From Opitutia bacterium (lineage in GTDB: Bacteria; Verrucomicrobiota; Verrucomicrobiia; Opitutales; Opitutaceae), in the NCBI GenBank assembly GCA_016187925.1, contig JACPIS010000001.1, forward strand, positions 186,001-250,000: 64,000 nucleotides of DNA. The letters run 5' to 3'. The number at the start of each line of letters is the position of its first letter. The stretch's first letter is position 1. A program made the position numbers and the translations under genes. The notes under the pieces are model-generated. The model was not told the DNA's origin. It saw nothing but the letters and a program-made list of their open reading frames with translations, and did no database searches. Positions 39,172-50,440 of the stretch are shown in pieces.

Positions 39172-39837
39172 ATGAACGCTTACACCCCCGGTAAACTCCG
39201 TGTCTCCTGTTTCGGTTTGTCGCTCGATGGTTACGGGGCCGGCCCCGACCAGGATCTGGCCAACCCGCTCGGCGTGGGTGGCATGGGATTGCATGAATGG
39301 TTCTTCCCGACCCGCACTTTCCAGCGGATGCAGGGCAGGAACGAAGAGGGAGAGTCCGGAGTGGACGACGCCTTCGCCGTGCGCGGCATGGCCGGTATCG
39401 GCGCCTGGATACTCGGGCGCAACATGTTCGGACCGATCCGGGGCGAGTGGCCCGACGAGCAGTGGAAAGGGTGGTGGGGTGACACGCCGCCTTATCATTG
39501 CCCGGTTTTCGTGCTGACGCACCACGCCCGCGCCTCGATCGAGATGAAAGGAGGCACGACATTTCATTTTGTCACCGCTGGCATCCATGCCGCACTCGCG
39601 CGCGCCCGGGAAGCCGCGCAGGGCAAGGATGTCCGGGTGGGCGGCGGAGTTGCGACGATCCGGCAATACCTGGCCGCCGGGCTGATTGATGAAATGCACC
39701 TGGCGATCGGCAACGTCCTGCTCGGCCGCGGCGAGCATCTGCTGAGCGGGATCGATCTGCCGGCCCTCGGTTTCGAGGTGACCGAACGCATGGCCACGCC
39801 CAAAGCCACGCATGTGGTGCTCGCGAAGCGTCCGTGA
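39172..39837 (+). CDS. dihydrofolate reductase-like/RibD C-terminal domain protein
   Basis: 221 residues. RVSCFGLSLDGYGAGPDQDL, GAWILGRNMFGPIRGEWP, HCPVFVLTHHARASIEMKGG, VTAGIHAALARAREAAQGKD, RVGGGVATIRQYLAAGLIDE and LAIGNVLLGRGEHLL fit the RibD_C / DHFR-like family of NADPH-dependent reductases common beside ECF sigma genes. Substrate unknown. Its class A-type promoter links it to the island at 15-21 kb. Confidence 0.9.
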   Translation: MNAYTPGKLRVSCFGLSLDGYGAGPDQDLANPLGVGGMGLHEWFFPTRTFQRMQGRNEEGESGVDDAFAVRGMAGIGAWILGRNMFGPIRGEWPDEQWKGWWGDTPPYHCPVFVLTHHARASIEMKGGTTFHFVTAGIHAALARAREAAQGKDVRVGGGVATIRQYLAAGLIDEMHLAIGNVLLGRGEHLLSGIDLPALGFEVTERMATPKATHVVLAKRP

Positions 39838-39865
39838 ACCAATCCCAAGGACAGGTTCCAGTGTA

Positions 39866-40795
39866 TCAGAGGCCGAGGGCGGCGCCGCCCAGGCTCTTTT
39901 GCAGGCTGACCACGTCCTGGCGCTTGTCCCAGCCGGTCTCGTGATAGCCGAGCAGGCGCCAGTGCGCGTCGTCGATCAATTCGCGGGTGACGAAACCGGG
40001 GTGGCTGAGGCTGAAGCCGTAGTCGGCCTGCGCATCGTAGGGCACGTAGCTGAAACCGCGCTCGCGATAACCGCGCAGCAGCTCGGCGATCTGCCCGTCA
40101 CCGATGTTGTGACGGTTCCGGCCGGTGGTCAGCTCGCGCGCGCAAAACCGGCCGTGGGTGGTGAACACCACGATGCCCCGGTGGCCGAGCACGCGCTGGA
40201 AGAACCGGAGAAAGTCCCGGCACTTCTGTTCGGAGAGATGCGTGAGGAGCGAGCCGCACCAGATCAGGTCGACCACGCCGTGGTGCGGGATCTCGTCGAC
40301 GTTCACGTGCGAATACTCGGGCACGGCGCCGAAGGTCCGTGCGCAGAAGTCGACGCCGTCGCGGTTGAGGTCGCAGGCCACGAGCTCGGCGTCGGGGAAC
40401 GCCTTTTTCAGGAAGCGCAGGACGCGACCGTGGCCGCACGGCAGGTCGAGGATGCGCCGGACCGTGGACCGGGGGCGGCGGGCGGCCGCGAGTGCGGTCT
40501 CGATGCAGTGCAGCGCCGACTCGCCGGCGTCGAAGTAGTGGGTCTCGTTGCCGTTGAACATCTCGTCGCGCGGGGAAATCTCGCGCGATACGCCCGCGAA
40601 CGGATCGGGGCGCGCCAGCCAGGGGCGGCCTTCGCGGAATCCCGCCTGTGCGAAATGGCTCCAGCCCGACTCGATCTCGCCGTTCGCCACACCCTGGGCG
40701 ATGTCCGGGTAGAGCTGGAGATAGCCCTCCTCATCGAAGACGTGACGCGACGGCAGGGCCGGGGTGGGAGTCGAGTTGGAAGCTGGCTCGGACAT
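39866..40795 (-). CDS. class I SAM-dependent methyltransferase with N-terminal glycan-associated motif
   Basis: 309 residues. The N-terminus VFDEEGYLQLYPDIAQGVAN, then HFAQAGFREGRPWL, is the small repeat found in many polysaccharide-related and glycosyltransferase proteins. The methyltransferase part has ILDLPCGHGRVLRFLKKAFP (motif I), ELVACDLNRDGVDFCARTFG, VDLIWCGSLLTHLSEQKC and GHRGIVVFTTHGRF. Possibly modifies cell-surface sugars. ATG at 40795. Confidence 0.88.
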   Translation of the reverse strand: MSEPASNSTPTPALPSRHVFDEEGYLQLYPDIAQGVANGEIESGWSHFAQAGFREGRPWLARPDPFAGVSREISPRDEMFNGNETHYFDAGESALHCIETALAAARRPRSTVRRILDLPCGHGRVLRFLKKAFPDAELVACDLNRDGVDFCARTFGAVPEYSHVNVDEIPHHGVVDLIWCGSLLTHLSEQKCRDFLRFFQRVLGHRGIVVFTTHGRFCARELTTGRNRHNIGDGQIAELLRGYRERGFSYVPYDAQADYGFSLSHPGFVTRELIDDAHWRLLGYHETGWDKRQDVVSLQKSLGGAALGL

Positions 40796-40841
40796 GAGTT
40801 GGCGGGATATCAGCGCAACGCTTCCGCTCAAGCCAGCTTTA

Positions 40842-41029
40842 AGGCGCCGCCCTTGCTCCGCGTCCCGGGGCCGGTGGTGGCGAACATCGCGCTGTGCTTG
40901 ATTCATCAAGCCAACTACCTGCTCGATCAGCAGCTCCGCCGGCTCGAGCAGGATTTTCTCAAGGAAGGCGGGCTTCGCGAGCAAATGACAAAAGCCCGGC
41001 TCGAAAGCCGGGCTCGGAGAAAGGCATAG
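40842..41029 (+). pseudogene. remnant of a four-helix-bundle suffix protein
   Basis: The plus frame reads LLRVPGPVVANIALCLIHQA, NYLLDQQLRRLEQDFLKEGG, LREQMTKARLESRARRKA and stop at 41027. This matches the C-terminal half of four helix bundle suffix domain proteins, which end with a LDxQLxxLExxFxxEGG-like segment. No start or N-terminal helices are found upstream. The 3' end overlaps the icd terminator. A truncated gene. Confidence 0.5.
40985..41014 (-). terminator. rho-independent terminator of icd
   Basis: On the minus strand AGCCCGGCT (41014-41006), loop TTCG, AGCCGGGCT (41001-40993), then TTTGTCATTT. Lies 37 bases after the icd stop. Confidence 0.85.
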
Positions 41030-41050
41030 GGCCTGTAAGTCCTCTAGGGC

Positions 41051-43580
<2,530 letters not shown>

Positions 43581-46271
43581 TCAGCCTCCAATCGGCCCGA
43601 CGCTCTCGAAGCGCAGCACGGGCGCGGCGGCGGCGCGGGACTCGGCGAGCGAGAGCGTGAAGCGGGCCTCCCAGTCGTTGAGCCCCTCCGGATCGATGAG
43701 CACCTGCGCGATGCGCCAGGCTTTGCCGTCCTCTGTGCTCTGTCCTCCGTCCTCCGTGATGTGCGTGTTGAGCGCCGAGCGGCCCTCGGGATCGAGCCGG
43801 AAGCGGTCGCACGCGTCGAAGTAAGCGTTGAAAGCTTTCTCGAGGCGGCGCGCTTCGGCGAGCCGAGCGGCCTCGGGCGTGGGTAGGGCGGGACCGCTGG
43901 GCCCGCCGTTGGGATCATCGTGGCCGGCCCGGCGGTCCGGCCCTGACTCCATCCGTGCCGCGGCGGCTTCCCAGTCGCGCGCGGCGATGTCCTGCAGGAA
44001 GCCGAGCACGTCGATGCGCACGAGGCGCTTGAAGGCCGTTTGGTCGCGCGTGACATCGAAAGTCGCGGGGCGCGCGGGCTTGTCGGCGGCGTCGGCCGCG
44101 ACGAACTCCGGGTTGCGCAGGCGCTCCCACTCCTCGAGCAGGCTGGAGTCGATGGCACGGATGAGTTCGCGAAAGTAGTCCTCCATTTCGAGCACCGCTT
44201 CGGTCTTGAACGACTCGGGCACGGTCTGGGCGAGCACCTTGTAGGTCTGCATCAGGTGGCGGAGCAGCAGGCCCTCGCTGCGCTCGAGGCCGTATTCGCG
44301 GATGTAGTCGGCGAACGACAGGTAGCGCTCGAACATCTCGCGCGCGATGGACTTCGGGCGGATGTTCTCGCCCTCGACCCACGGGTGCGCGGCGGCGAAG
44401 GCATTGAAGGTCTCGTAGAGGAACTCGCGCTTCGGCTTCGGGTGCTCGGTGATCTCCTCGAGCTTCTCCATGCGCTCGTCGTAGGGGACGCCCGCGGCCT
44501 TCAGCTCGTTGAGCTTCTCGGTCTTCAGTTTGTCCACCTGCCGGCGCAGGATCTGGTCGGGATCCTCGACAATGGACTCGCAGAGCGTGAGCACGTCGAA
44601 CGGGTAGTCGGGGTTCTCGCGGTCCAATTGCGGCAGCGTGTCGATGAGGTAAAGCGACAGCGCCTGGTGCAGGGAGAAATCGTCCTGCAGCTCGACGTTC
44701 ACGCGCAGGCGGCGGCCGGAGGGTTGGCGCGGGATGATCTCGACGATCTTGCGGTCGAGCAGCGCACGAAAGAGCTGCCAGGCGCGCTTGCGCAGGGCGT
44801 TTTTCTTGGCGGGCGTCTCGTGGCAATCGCGGATGAGCCGCTGCATGGCGCGGCAGCCGTCGGCCTCGCGCGCAAGCACGAGCAGCAGCATGCCGTGCGT
44901 GACGGTGAAGCGCGACGAGAGCTCCTCGGCCGGCGCGGTCATGAGCTTCTCAAAGGTCTTGGCGTCCCAACCGACGCTGCCCTCGGGCGCGGACTGCTTG
45001 ACGAGTTTCTTCTTCCTGGCCGGGTCGGCGGCGGCCTTGGCCTCGGCCTGCTTGTTGGCGATGATGTGCTCCGGCGCCTGCACGACGACGTAGCCCTTGT
45101 CGTCGTAGCCGGCGCGCCCGGCGCGTCCGGCGACCTGGCGAAAATCGCGCACGCTGAGGATGGCGGCCTTCTGGCCGTCGTATTTCCAGAGCTGGGTGAA
45201 CACGACGGTGCGGATGGGGACGTTGATGCCGACGCCGAGCGTGTCGGTGCCGCAGATGAGCTTGAGCAGGCCCTTCTGCGCGAGCTGCTCGACGAGGATG
45301 CGGTATTTCGGCAGCAGGCCGGCATGGTGCACGCCGATGCCGTGGCGCAGCCAGCGCTTCATATCGCGGCCGTAGGGGCTGTTGAACTTCACGCGCTCCA
45401 GCTCGGTGGCGAGGGCGGCCTTCTCCTCCTTCGTGCAGACGTTGAGACTCATCAGCGCCTGCGCGGCCTCGGAGGCGGCGCGCTGGGTGAAATGCACGAG
45501 GTAGATCGGCGCGCGTTTCTGCAGGAGCAGCTCGCCCAGTTTTTCCGGCAGCGGTGTCTCGGAGTAGTCGAAGCTCAGGGGCACGGGCCGGCGGTCGCTG
45601 CGCACGGTGAGCGAAGGCGCGCCGGTGAGTTTCGTCATCTCCCGCTCGAAAAATTCCGTCGAACCCAGCGTGGCCGACATGAGCAGGAAGCGCGCCTGCG
45701 GCAGCGTGAGCAACGGCACCTGCCAGGCGTAGCCGCGCTCGGCGTCCGAGTAATAATGAAACTCGTCCATGATGACCGCGGCGACCTCGGCACGGTCGCC
45801 GTGCGCGAGGGCGATGTTGGCCAGGATCTCGGCGGTGCAGCAGAGCACGGGCGCGTGCGGGTTCACCGAGGCGTCGCCGGTCATCATGCCGACGTTCTCC
45901 GGGCCGAAGTCGCGGCAGAGGCTGAGAAATTTCTCGTTCACCAGCGCCTTGATCGGGCAGGTGTAGACGGAGCGCTGGTGCGCGCAGAGCGCCTTGAAAT
46001 GCAGGGCCGCGGCAACGAGGGATTTGCCGGAGCCGGTCGGCGTGTTGAGGATGACGTTCTGCCCCTCGAACAGTGCGAGCACGGCCTCCTCCTGCTCAGG
46101 ATAAAGCGTGATGCCGCGCTCCGCCATGACCGCGAGGAAGCGGTCGAGCACCGCGTCCGCACGCGGAGCGCCGGGCAGCGGGGCGAGGGGAGCGGGAGGC
46201 GGGACGGACACCCGACTACAACGCAGGTTTCCCACGCCCGACACAAGCCCGGAGCGAGAAGCGTCCACCAA
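43581..46271 (-). CDS. DEAD/DEAH box helicase with C-terminal DUF3516
   Basis: 896 residues. Ski2-like helicase: [15 protein letters not shown] (Walker A), [17 protein letters not shown] (DEFH box), [53 protein letters not shown]; then a long helical C-terminal DUF3516 region. Two stretches look inserted: about 776-797 ([20 protein letters not shown]), coded by a GGTAGGG repeat at 43882-43946, and about 833-848 ([13 protein letters not shown]), coded by 43728-43768. RNA helicase role is likely. The start is uncertain; GTG codons just downstream of ATG 46271, near VSVPPPAP, are alternatives. Confidence 0.92.
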   Translation of the reverse strand: MVDASRSGLVSGVGNLRCSRVSVPPPAPLAPLPGAPRADAVLDRFLAVMAERGITLYPEQEEAVLALFEGQNVILNTPTGSGKSLVAAALHFKALCAHQRSVYTCPIKALVNEKFLSLCRDFGPENVGMMTGDASVNPHAPVLCCTAEILANIALAHGDRAEVAAVIMDEFHYYSDAERGYAWQVPLLTLPQARFLLMSATLGSTEFFEREMTKLTGAPSLTVRSDRRPVPLSFDYSETPLPEKLGELLLQKRAPIYLVHFTQRAASEAAQALMSLNVCTKEEKAALATELERVKFNSPYGRDMKRWLRHGIGVHHAGLLPKYRILVEQLAQKGLLKLICGTDTLGVGINVPIRTVVFTQLWKYDGQKAAILSVRDFRQVAGRAGRAGYDDKGYVVVQAPEHIIANKQAEAKAAADPARKKKLVKQSAPEGSVGWDAKTFEKLMTAPAEELSSRFTVTHGMLLLVLAREADGCRAMQRLIRDCHETPAKKNALRKRAWQLFRALLDRKIVEIIPRQPSGRRLRVNVELQDDFSLHQALSLYLIDTLPQLDRENPDYPFDVLTLCESIVEDPDQILRRQVDKLKTEKLNELKAAGVPYDERMEKLEEITEHPKPKREFLYETFNAFAAAHPWVEGENIRPKSIAREMFERYLSFADYIREYGLERSEGLLLRHLMQTYKVLAQTVPESFKTEAVLEMEDYFRELIRAIDSSLLEEWERLRNPEFVAADAADKPARPATFDVTRDQTAFKRLVRIDVLGFLQDIAARDWEAAAARMESGPDRRAGHDDPNGGPSGPALPTPEAARLAEARRLEKAFNAYFDACDRFRLDPEGRSALNTHITEDGGQSTEDGKAWRIAQVLIDPEGLNDWEARFTLSLAESRAAAAPVLRFESVGPIGG
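43728..43768. repeat. purine/pyrimidine-biased insert inside the helicase
   Basis: CTCTGTGCTCTGTCCTCCGT, then CCTCCGTGATG, coding (minus) [14 protein letters not shown]. The reverse-complement wording 'cagaggacggag' also occurs just before icd at 43299-43310. Looks like a small interspersed repeat read in frame. Confidence 0.55.
43882..43946. repeat. GGTAGGG palindromic repeat, copy 3, inside the helicase gene
   Basis: GGTAGGGCGGGACCGC at 43882-43897 and GGCGGTCCGGCCCTGA ending 43946 match the GACCGC-type copies at 1515 and 48862. Read on the minus strand it codes [20 protein letters not shown] in frame. Confidence 0.85.
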
Positions 46272-46310
46272 TGCGCGGCCCGGAGCGAGGACGCGAATTA
46301 TCCCGGCGAG

Positions 46311-46964
46311 TTACTGCCGCGCCACCCGATGACAGTCGGCCCACGCGGCCCAGAAATAGAGTCCGACCCCCGCGGCGATATTCACCCAGGCGATCGCTGC
46401 TGCGCCCGGAGGCGGCGAACTGAATCGATCAGCGGCATAGACGCACCCGAGGAAACCGATCAACGACCAAAACGCGTAACGTCCGGTGCGGTCTTGGGCG
46501 GTGGAGCCCGTCGCGTAGAGCATCGTGCCGGCGAGAAACATTCCGCCCTCGACCAGCAGCGTGCTCGGAATGGAATTCCACAACCCGAGCCCATGCCGCG
46601 TGCCGCCCGGCACGAGCGGCATGTCCGGACGGTGGGAAATCCAATCCAGCACCCAATGACTCACTGCCAACAAGACGAGGAGTGCGCCGCCGGGAAAATT
46701 CTTCGCGCGCCACGCGTAGAACGCGCCGGCCACGCTGCCCGTGAGCACGACCATCAGCAGGCTGTGCGACCAGGGATAGGAGACGAAGTCGAGCGGTGTA
46801 AAGGCCGTGATGCCCGGACGGATTTCGACCTGTTCCGCGCCGGTGAGCAGCAGCACAGGCCAGACGAGGTCCGGCAGCTGCGCCGCGGCGAACAGGACGC
46901 CGAGCGAGACGGTCGGCGCGGCGCGCTTGGCCGCCAAGGCGACGGCGATGTGACCGATGAACAT
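46311..46964 (-). CDS. integral membrane protein, YdjM/DUF457-like
   Basis: 217 residues with several hydrophobic segments. MFIGHIAVALAAKRAAP, an LPDLVWPVLL stretch with Asp, SYPWSHSLLMVVL and LAVSHWVLDWISHRPDMP place His and Asp as in the YdjM/LexA-binding inner-membrane putative metal-dependent hydrolases (DUF457). Enzymatic activity is unproven in that family. Lies 39 bases from the helicase start, same strand. Confidence 0.75.
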   Translation of the reverse strand: MFIGHIAVALAAKRAAPTVSLGVLFAAAQLPDLVWPVLLLTGAEQVEIRPGITAFTPLDFVSYPWSHSLLMVVLTGSVAGAFYAWRAKNFPGGALLVLLAVSHWVLDWISHRPDMPLVPGGTRHGLGLWNSIPSTLLVEGGMFLAGTMLYATGSTAQDRTGRYAFWSLIGFLGCVYAADRFSSPPPGAAAIAWVNIAAGVGLYFWAAWADCHRVARQ

Positions 46965-47037
46965 GCGGGCAGTTAAGCGACTCGCGTCGTGGTGCCAAAC
47001 CCGGATTGTGCCGGGGCGGCAGGTAATTCGGGGCGCG

Positions 47038-47064
47038 TGTCACAAAACGCCGGCCTGTTTCGTC
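47038..47064 (+). promoter_or_regulatory. ECF41 target promoter
   Basis: TGTCACA at 47038-47044, 16 bases, CGTC at 47061-47064. This is the published ECF41 consensus (TGTCACA-n16-CGTC) as I recall it, with nothing altered. The AhpD-like ATG is only 12 bases after CGTC, so the mRNA would have almost no leader. Confidence 0.8.
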
Positions 47065-47076
47065 CTAGTGGATGAC

Positions 47077-47571
47077 ATGAAAAACCGATCCACTTCTCCG
47101 CAACCCGTGCCTACGCGCCTGTCTAGCTACGACTCGGCCCCGCACGTCCTGCAGGCCATGCTTGCGCTCCAGGGAGTGGTCAACGCCAGCAAGCTCGAGC
47201 ACTCGCTGCTTGAACTGGTCAAGATGCGCGCGTCGCAGATCAACCACTGCGCGTTCTGCCTCAATATGCACGCGCAAGACGCGCTCAAGCAGGGCGAGAA
47301 GTTTCACCGCCTGTATCTGCTCGACGCCTGGGAGGAGGCGCCGATCTACACTGCCCGGGAGCGCGCGGCGATCCGCTGGACCGAGGCGTTGACGCGGCTG
47401 CCGTCCGACCACGTCGGCGATGAAACCTTTGCCGAAGTGCGCCGGGAATTCACCGAGGTCGAGTTGCTCGAGCTGACGCTTGCCATCATCACGATCAACG
47501 GCTGGAACCGCCTCAACGTCGGCTTCCGTGTGCCGCCGCAACTCGCGGTCACCACGGAGGCCCGCCCATGA
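47077..47571 (+). CDS. carboxymuconolactone decarboxylase/AhpD-like protein
   Basis: 164 residues. KMRASQINHCAFCLNMHAQD has the CXXC-XXXH catalytic motif of AhpD-type alkylhydroperoxidases; AAIRWTEALTRLPSDHVGDE and LELTLAIITINGWNRLNVGF complete the helical CMD fold. ECF41 sigma genes are typically followed or preceded by such CMD, oxidoreductase or epimerase genes (COE), which fits here. Its stop overlaps the next start (ATGA). Likely peroxidase or thiol-redox function. Confidence 0.92.
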   Translation: MKNRSTSPQPVPTRLSSYDSAPHVLQAMLALQGVVNASKLEHSLLELVKMRASQINHCAFCLNMHAQDALKQGEKFHRLYLLDAWEEAPIYTARERAAIRWTEALTRLPSDHVGDETFAEVRREFTEVELLELTLAIITINGWNRLNVGFRVPPQLAVTTEARP

Positions 47572-47909
47572 AACGCATCCGCATCTACCGCCATCCCGAC
47601 TGCGCCAAGTGCGCGCGCTACGCGAAAATGCATCGCGCACTCGACTGGCTGAACCGCATCGTGACCACCACCGGAACGCCGCCGAGCGGCCCGCTGCGCC
47701 TCGGCCAGATCGTAGTGGAGGAGGTGCGCACCGGTGAAATCCACCGCGGGGCCGAAGCCTTTGCGCTCATCTGCCGGCAGGTGCCGCTCTATTGGCCGTT
47801 CCTCCCGCTGCTGGCGGTGCCGGCGCTGCGCCGCGCCATCGCGCGCGAGATCAACGCCGGGGAGGATGAGAGTTGCCAGTCCGGTGCGACCGTTGCTAGC
47901 CCTCGTTGA
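47568..47909 (+). CDS. DCC/thioredoxin-like small protein
   Basis: 113 residues. RIRIYRHPDCAKCARYAKMH carries a DCXXC motif like that of the DCC family, and RGAEAFALICRQVPLYWPFL, PLLAVPALRRAIAREINAGE matches the helical part with the conserved Ala/Leu pattern. Short relative of DCC proteins. Between AhpD-like and ECF41 genes in one operon (4-base overlap, then a 2-base gap). Confidence 0.7.
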   Translation: MKRIRIYRHPDCAKCARYAKMHRALDWLNRIVTTTGTPPSGPLRLGQIVVEEVRTGEIHRGAEAFALICRQVPLYWPFLPLLAVPALRRAIAREINAGEDESCQSGATVASPR

Positions 47910-47911
47910 CC

Positions 47912-48826
47912 ATGACCGGCGTTCTCACGGAACACCGTCCGCTGCTCTTCGGCATCGCCTATCGCATGCTCGGGCGCGTGGCCGAGGCGGAGGATGTCGT
48001 GCAGGAGACTTTCCTGCGCTGGCAGCGGCAGGATCCGGCGGAAATCCGCACGCCGAAGGCCTGGCTGGTAGCGACGGCCACACGGCTTTGCATCGACCAG
48101 CTCCGCTCCGCGCGCCACCAGCGCGAGGAATATTACGGCGTCTGGTTGCCCGAGCCGCTGGTCGAGGCCACCGCGGCGGCGCCCGATGCAGCGGCGGAAC
48201 TGGCCGACTCGCTGACGCTGGCCTTTCTGCGCATGCTGGAAACCTTCACGCCGGTCGAGCGCGCGGTCTTCCTGTTGCACGAGGCCTTCGGCTACGACTA
48301 CGCGGAGATCAGCCGCATCGTAGGCAAGACCGAGGCGAACTGCCGTCAACTGGCCACGCGCGCCCGCAAGCGGCTCGCCGAGGCCCGTCCGGCGACCGAG
48401 CCAGTCAGCCGCGCCCAGGCCGAGAAAGTCGCGCAAAAATTTTTCGCGGCCTCCACGACCGGCGATCTGCAGGGTCTGCTCGCGACGCTGACGGACAACG
48501 TCGTGCTCTACTCGGACGGCGGCGGCAAGGTGCTGGCGGCGGGCCAGCCGATCGTGAGCGCGGACCACGTCAGCCGCTTCTTCATCGGCATCGGCGCCAA
48601 GATGCCCGCGGACGGCAGCGTGGAGCTCACGCGCGTCAACGGCCGCGTTGGCGCGCTGGTGCGGATCGCCGGGAAACTGGAAAGCGTCTTCGCGTTCGAA
48701 CTGGCCGGCGGGCGCATCAGCGCAATCTACGTCGTGCGCAATCCCGACAAACTGCAGCACCTCGGCCTGCCACTGCGGGCCAATCTGCTCCGGACGACCC
48801 TGCACAGACGCACCGGCAACTACTGA
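47912..48826 (+). CDS. ECF41 (SigJ-type) sigma factor with SnoaL-like C-terminal domain
   Basis: 304 residues. Sigma-2 (about 5-70, YRMLGRVAEAEDVVQETFLR, WLVATATRLCIDQLRSARHQ) and sigma-4 (about 105-160), with the linker motif YYGVWLPEPL at 75-84. The SnoaL-like C-terminal domain has DGGGKV (about 202-207) and NPDKL near the end, the three hallmarks of the ECF41 group, whose C-terminus works as a built-in anti-sigma domain. Third gene of its own operon with AhpD-like and DCC-like genes; promoter at 47038 is likely self-recognised. ATG 47912. Confidence 0.93.
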   Translation: MTGVLTEHRPLLFGIAYRMLGRVAEAEDVVQETFLRWQRQDPAEIRTPKAWLVATATRLCIDQLRSARHQREEYYGVWLPEPLVEATAAAPDAAAELADSLTLAFLRMLETFTPVERAVFLLHEAFGYDYAEISRIVGKTEANCRQLATRARKRLAEARPATEPVSRAQAEKVAQKFFAASTTGDLQGLLATLTDNVVLYSDGGGKVLAAGQPIVSADHVSRFFIGIGAKMPADGSVELTRVNGRVGALVRIAGKLESVFAFELAGGRISAIYVVRNPDKLQHLGLPLRANLLRTTLHRRTGNY

Positions 48827-48861
48827 CGCATACCAGAAGAGGTTTCGAAAGCGGCTTCACT

Positions 48862-48926
48862 GGTAGGGCGCGACCGCCGGGCGCGCCGCGAACGGCTTTC
48901 GGCGGTCCCAGCGGTCCCACCCTGCC
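48862..48926. repeat. GGTAGGG palindromic repeat, copy 4
   Basis: GGTAGGGCGCGACCGCCGGG at 48862-48881 with GCGGTCCCACCCTGCC ending 48926. Lies in the convergent gap between ECF41 and the RhlE-like helicase. Confidence 0.78.
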
Positions 48927-48981
48927 TTCCGCGGCGTCATTTCTTCCGGCAATCCTCGAAGGCCTTGCGGTCCTGACCGCT

Positions 48982-50343
48982 CTAGCGCCGCCGTGGACGC
49001 AACGGCAGGCGCGGCAGCAGCGGAAAGAGTTCCTTCGGTTCGCTTCGCGGGACGGAGGCGGCGGGGCGTTTGCCCGGCTGCAGCGGGGCCGGCGCAGGCA
49101 CCGCCGGATTCTGTTCCGCGGCGAGCTTGGCGCGCAGCTTGTCCTTTTTGTTCGGCCGCTTGCCCTTGATGCCGCCGCCGGCGGGAGACGGCGGGGCGTC
49201 GAGTTCGACCGGCTCGAAACCGGGAACCTGCTCGCGCGGCAGGCTGATCCGGTTGCGCTTCTCGATGAGCTGAAAATGCGCGTGCGTGCCGGCGCTGACG
49301 AAACTGATCGCGGTGCCGCTCTCGCCCGCGCGGCCGGTGCGGCCGATGCGGTGGGTGTAGTCGGTGGGCGAGCGCGGCAGGTCGTAGTTTACGACGACGG
49401 GCAGCCGCGCGATGTCGAGGCCGCGCGCGGCGACATCGGTGGCGAGCAGCACGCGCACCTTGCCGGCCTTGAAATCCGCGAGCGCCTGCGTGCGGGCCCC
49501 TTGGCTGAGTTCGCCATGCAGAGCGGTGGCGTTGAGGCCGGCCTTGCGCAATTTTTCCGCGACGTGCTCGGTGGCGTATTTGGTGGCGACGAAGACGAGC
49601 ACGCCGGACCAGTCGTTGGTCTCGATGAGGTGGCGCAGCAGCTGCGTGCGCCGCGGCGGATCGACCTCGATGGCGCGCTGGAGGATGTCGGGCTTCGTGG
49701 CCGGCTCGACCGGCACCTCGACGCGCACGGGATCGCGCAGCAGCGCGGAGGCGAGGCTTTGCACGGCGGGCGGGAAGGTGGCCGAGAAAAGCAGGTTCTG
49801 CCGCCGCGCGGGCAGGAGGGCGAGGATGCGGTTGAGTTCGTCGGCGAAGCCGAGGTCGAACAGCCGGTCGGCCTCGTCGAGCACCAACGTGCCGACGGTC
49901 GAGAGTGAGAGCGCGTTGTGGTCGACCAGATCGAGCAGACGGCCCGGCGTGGCCACCACGATGTCGGCACCGCCGCGCAGCGCCATCATCTGGGGATTGA
50001 TCGAGACGCCGCCGAAGACCGCCGCGACCTTGACGGGCACGGGCAGGAAGCGCGCGTAGGCGCGGAAGGATTCGCCGATCTGTGCGACCAGCTCGCGCGT
50101 CGGGGCGAGCACGAGTGCCGACACGCGCCGCGGGCCGCCCGGGCGGCGGGTGAGCAGCAACTCGAGGAGCGGCAGGGCAAAGGCCGCGGTCTTGCCCGAG
50201 CCGGTCTGGGCCGAGGCCCACACGTCCGCGCCGCGCAGCACGGCCGGGATGGCGGCGGCCTGCACCGGTGTCGGGGCGAGGTAGGCGCGGGCGGCGACGG
50301 CGCGCTGGAGCGGCTCGGAGAGACCGAGATGGGCAAACGGCAT
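48982..50343 (-). CDS. DEAD-box RNA helicase, RhlE-like
   Basis: 453 residues. MPFAHLGLSEPLQRAVAARA with Q motif PTPVQAAAIP, AQTGSGKTAAFALP (motif I), APTRELV, ATPGRLLD, LDEADRLFD (DEAD), LFSATFP, ATDVAARGLDIARLPVVVNY and HRIGRTGRAGE. A basic, Pro/Ala-rich tail (about 360-453) ends in an Arg run. Involved in RNA unwinding for ribosome or mRNA turnover. ATG 50343; the longer frame to 50394 is unlikely. Confidence 0.93.
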   Translation of the reverse strand: MPFAHLGLSEPLQRAVAARAYLAPTPVQAAAIPAVLRGADVWASAQTGSGKTAAFALPLLELLLTRRPGGPRRVSALVLAPTRELVAQIGESFRAYARFLPVPVKVAAVFGGVSINPQMMALRGGADIVVATPGRLLDLVDHNALSLSTVGTLVLDEADRLFDLGFADELNRILALLPARRQNLLFSATFPPAVQSLASALLRDPVRVEVPVEPATKPDILQRAIEVDPPRRTQLLRHLIETNDWSGVLVFVATKYATEHVAEKLRKAGLNATALHGELSQGARTQALADFKAGKVRVLLATDVAARGLDIARLPVVVNYDLPRSPTDYTHRIGRTGRAGESGTAISFVSAGTHAHFQLIEKRNRISLPREQVPGFEPVELDAPPSPAGGGIKGKRPNKKDKLRAKLAAEQNPAVPAPAPLQPGKRPAASVPRSEPKELFPLLPRLPLRPRRR

Positions 50344-50440
50344 GACGACTGGATGAGGCCGGAGCGCGGGCTTGGGAACCACAAAGTGCGCCAAGTTCGG
50401 GCTTCGCTTCGGTGCGGGTTTGTGTGTTCGTTGGCGACCG

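Noticed and set aside
44040-46976. A 978-codon plus-strand open frame opposite the helicase and YdjM-like genes
   Set aside because: Exactly antisense to two recognised genes, with the Gly/Val/Glu/Asp/His/Arg-rich composition of high-GC shadow frames and no domain.
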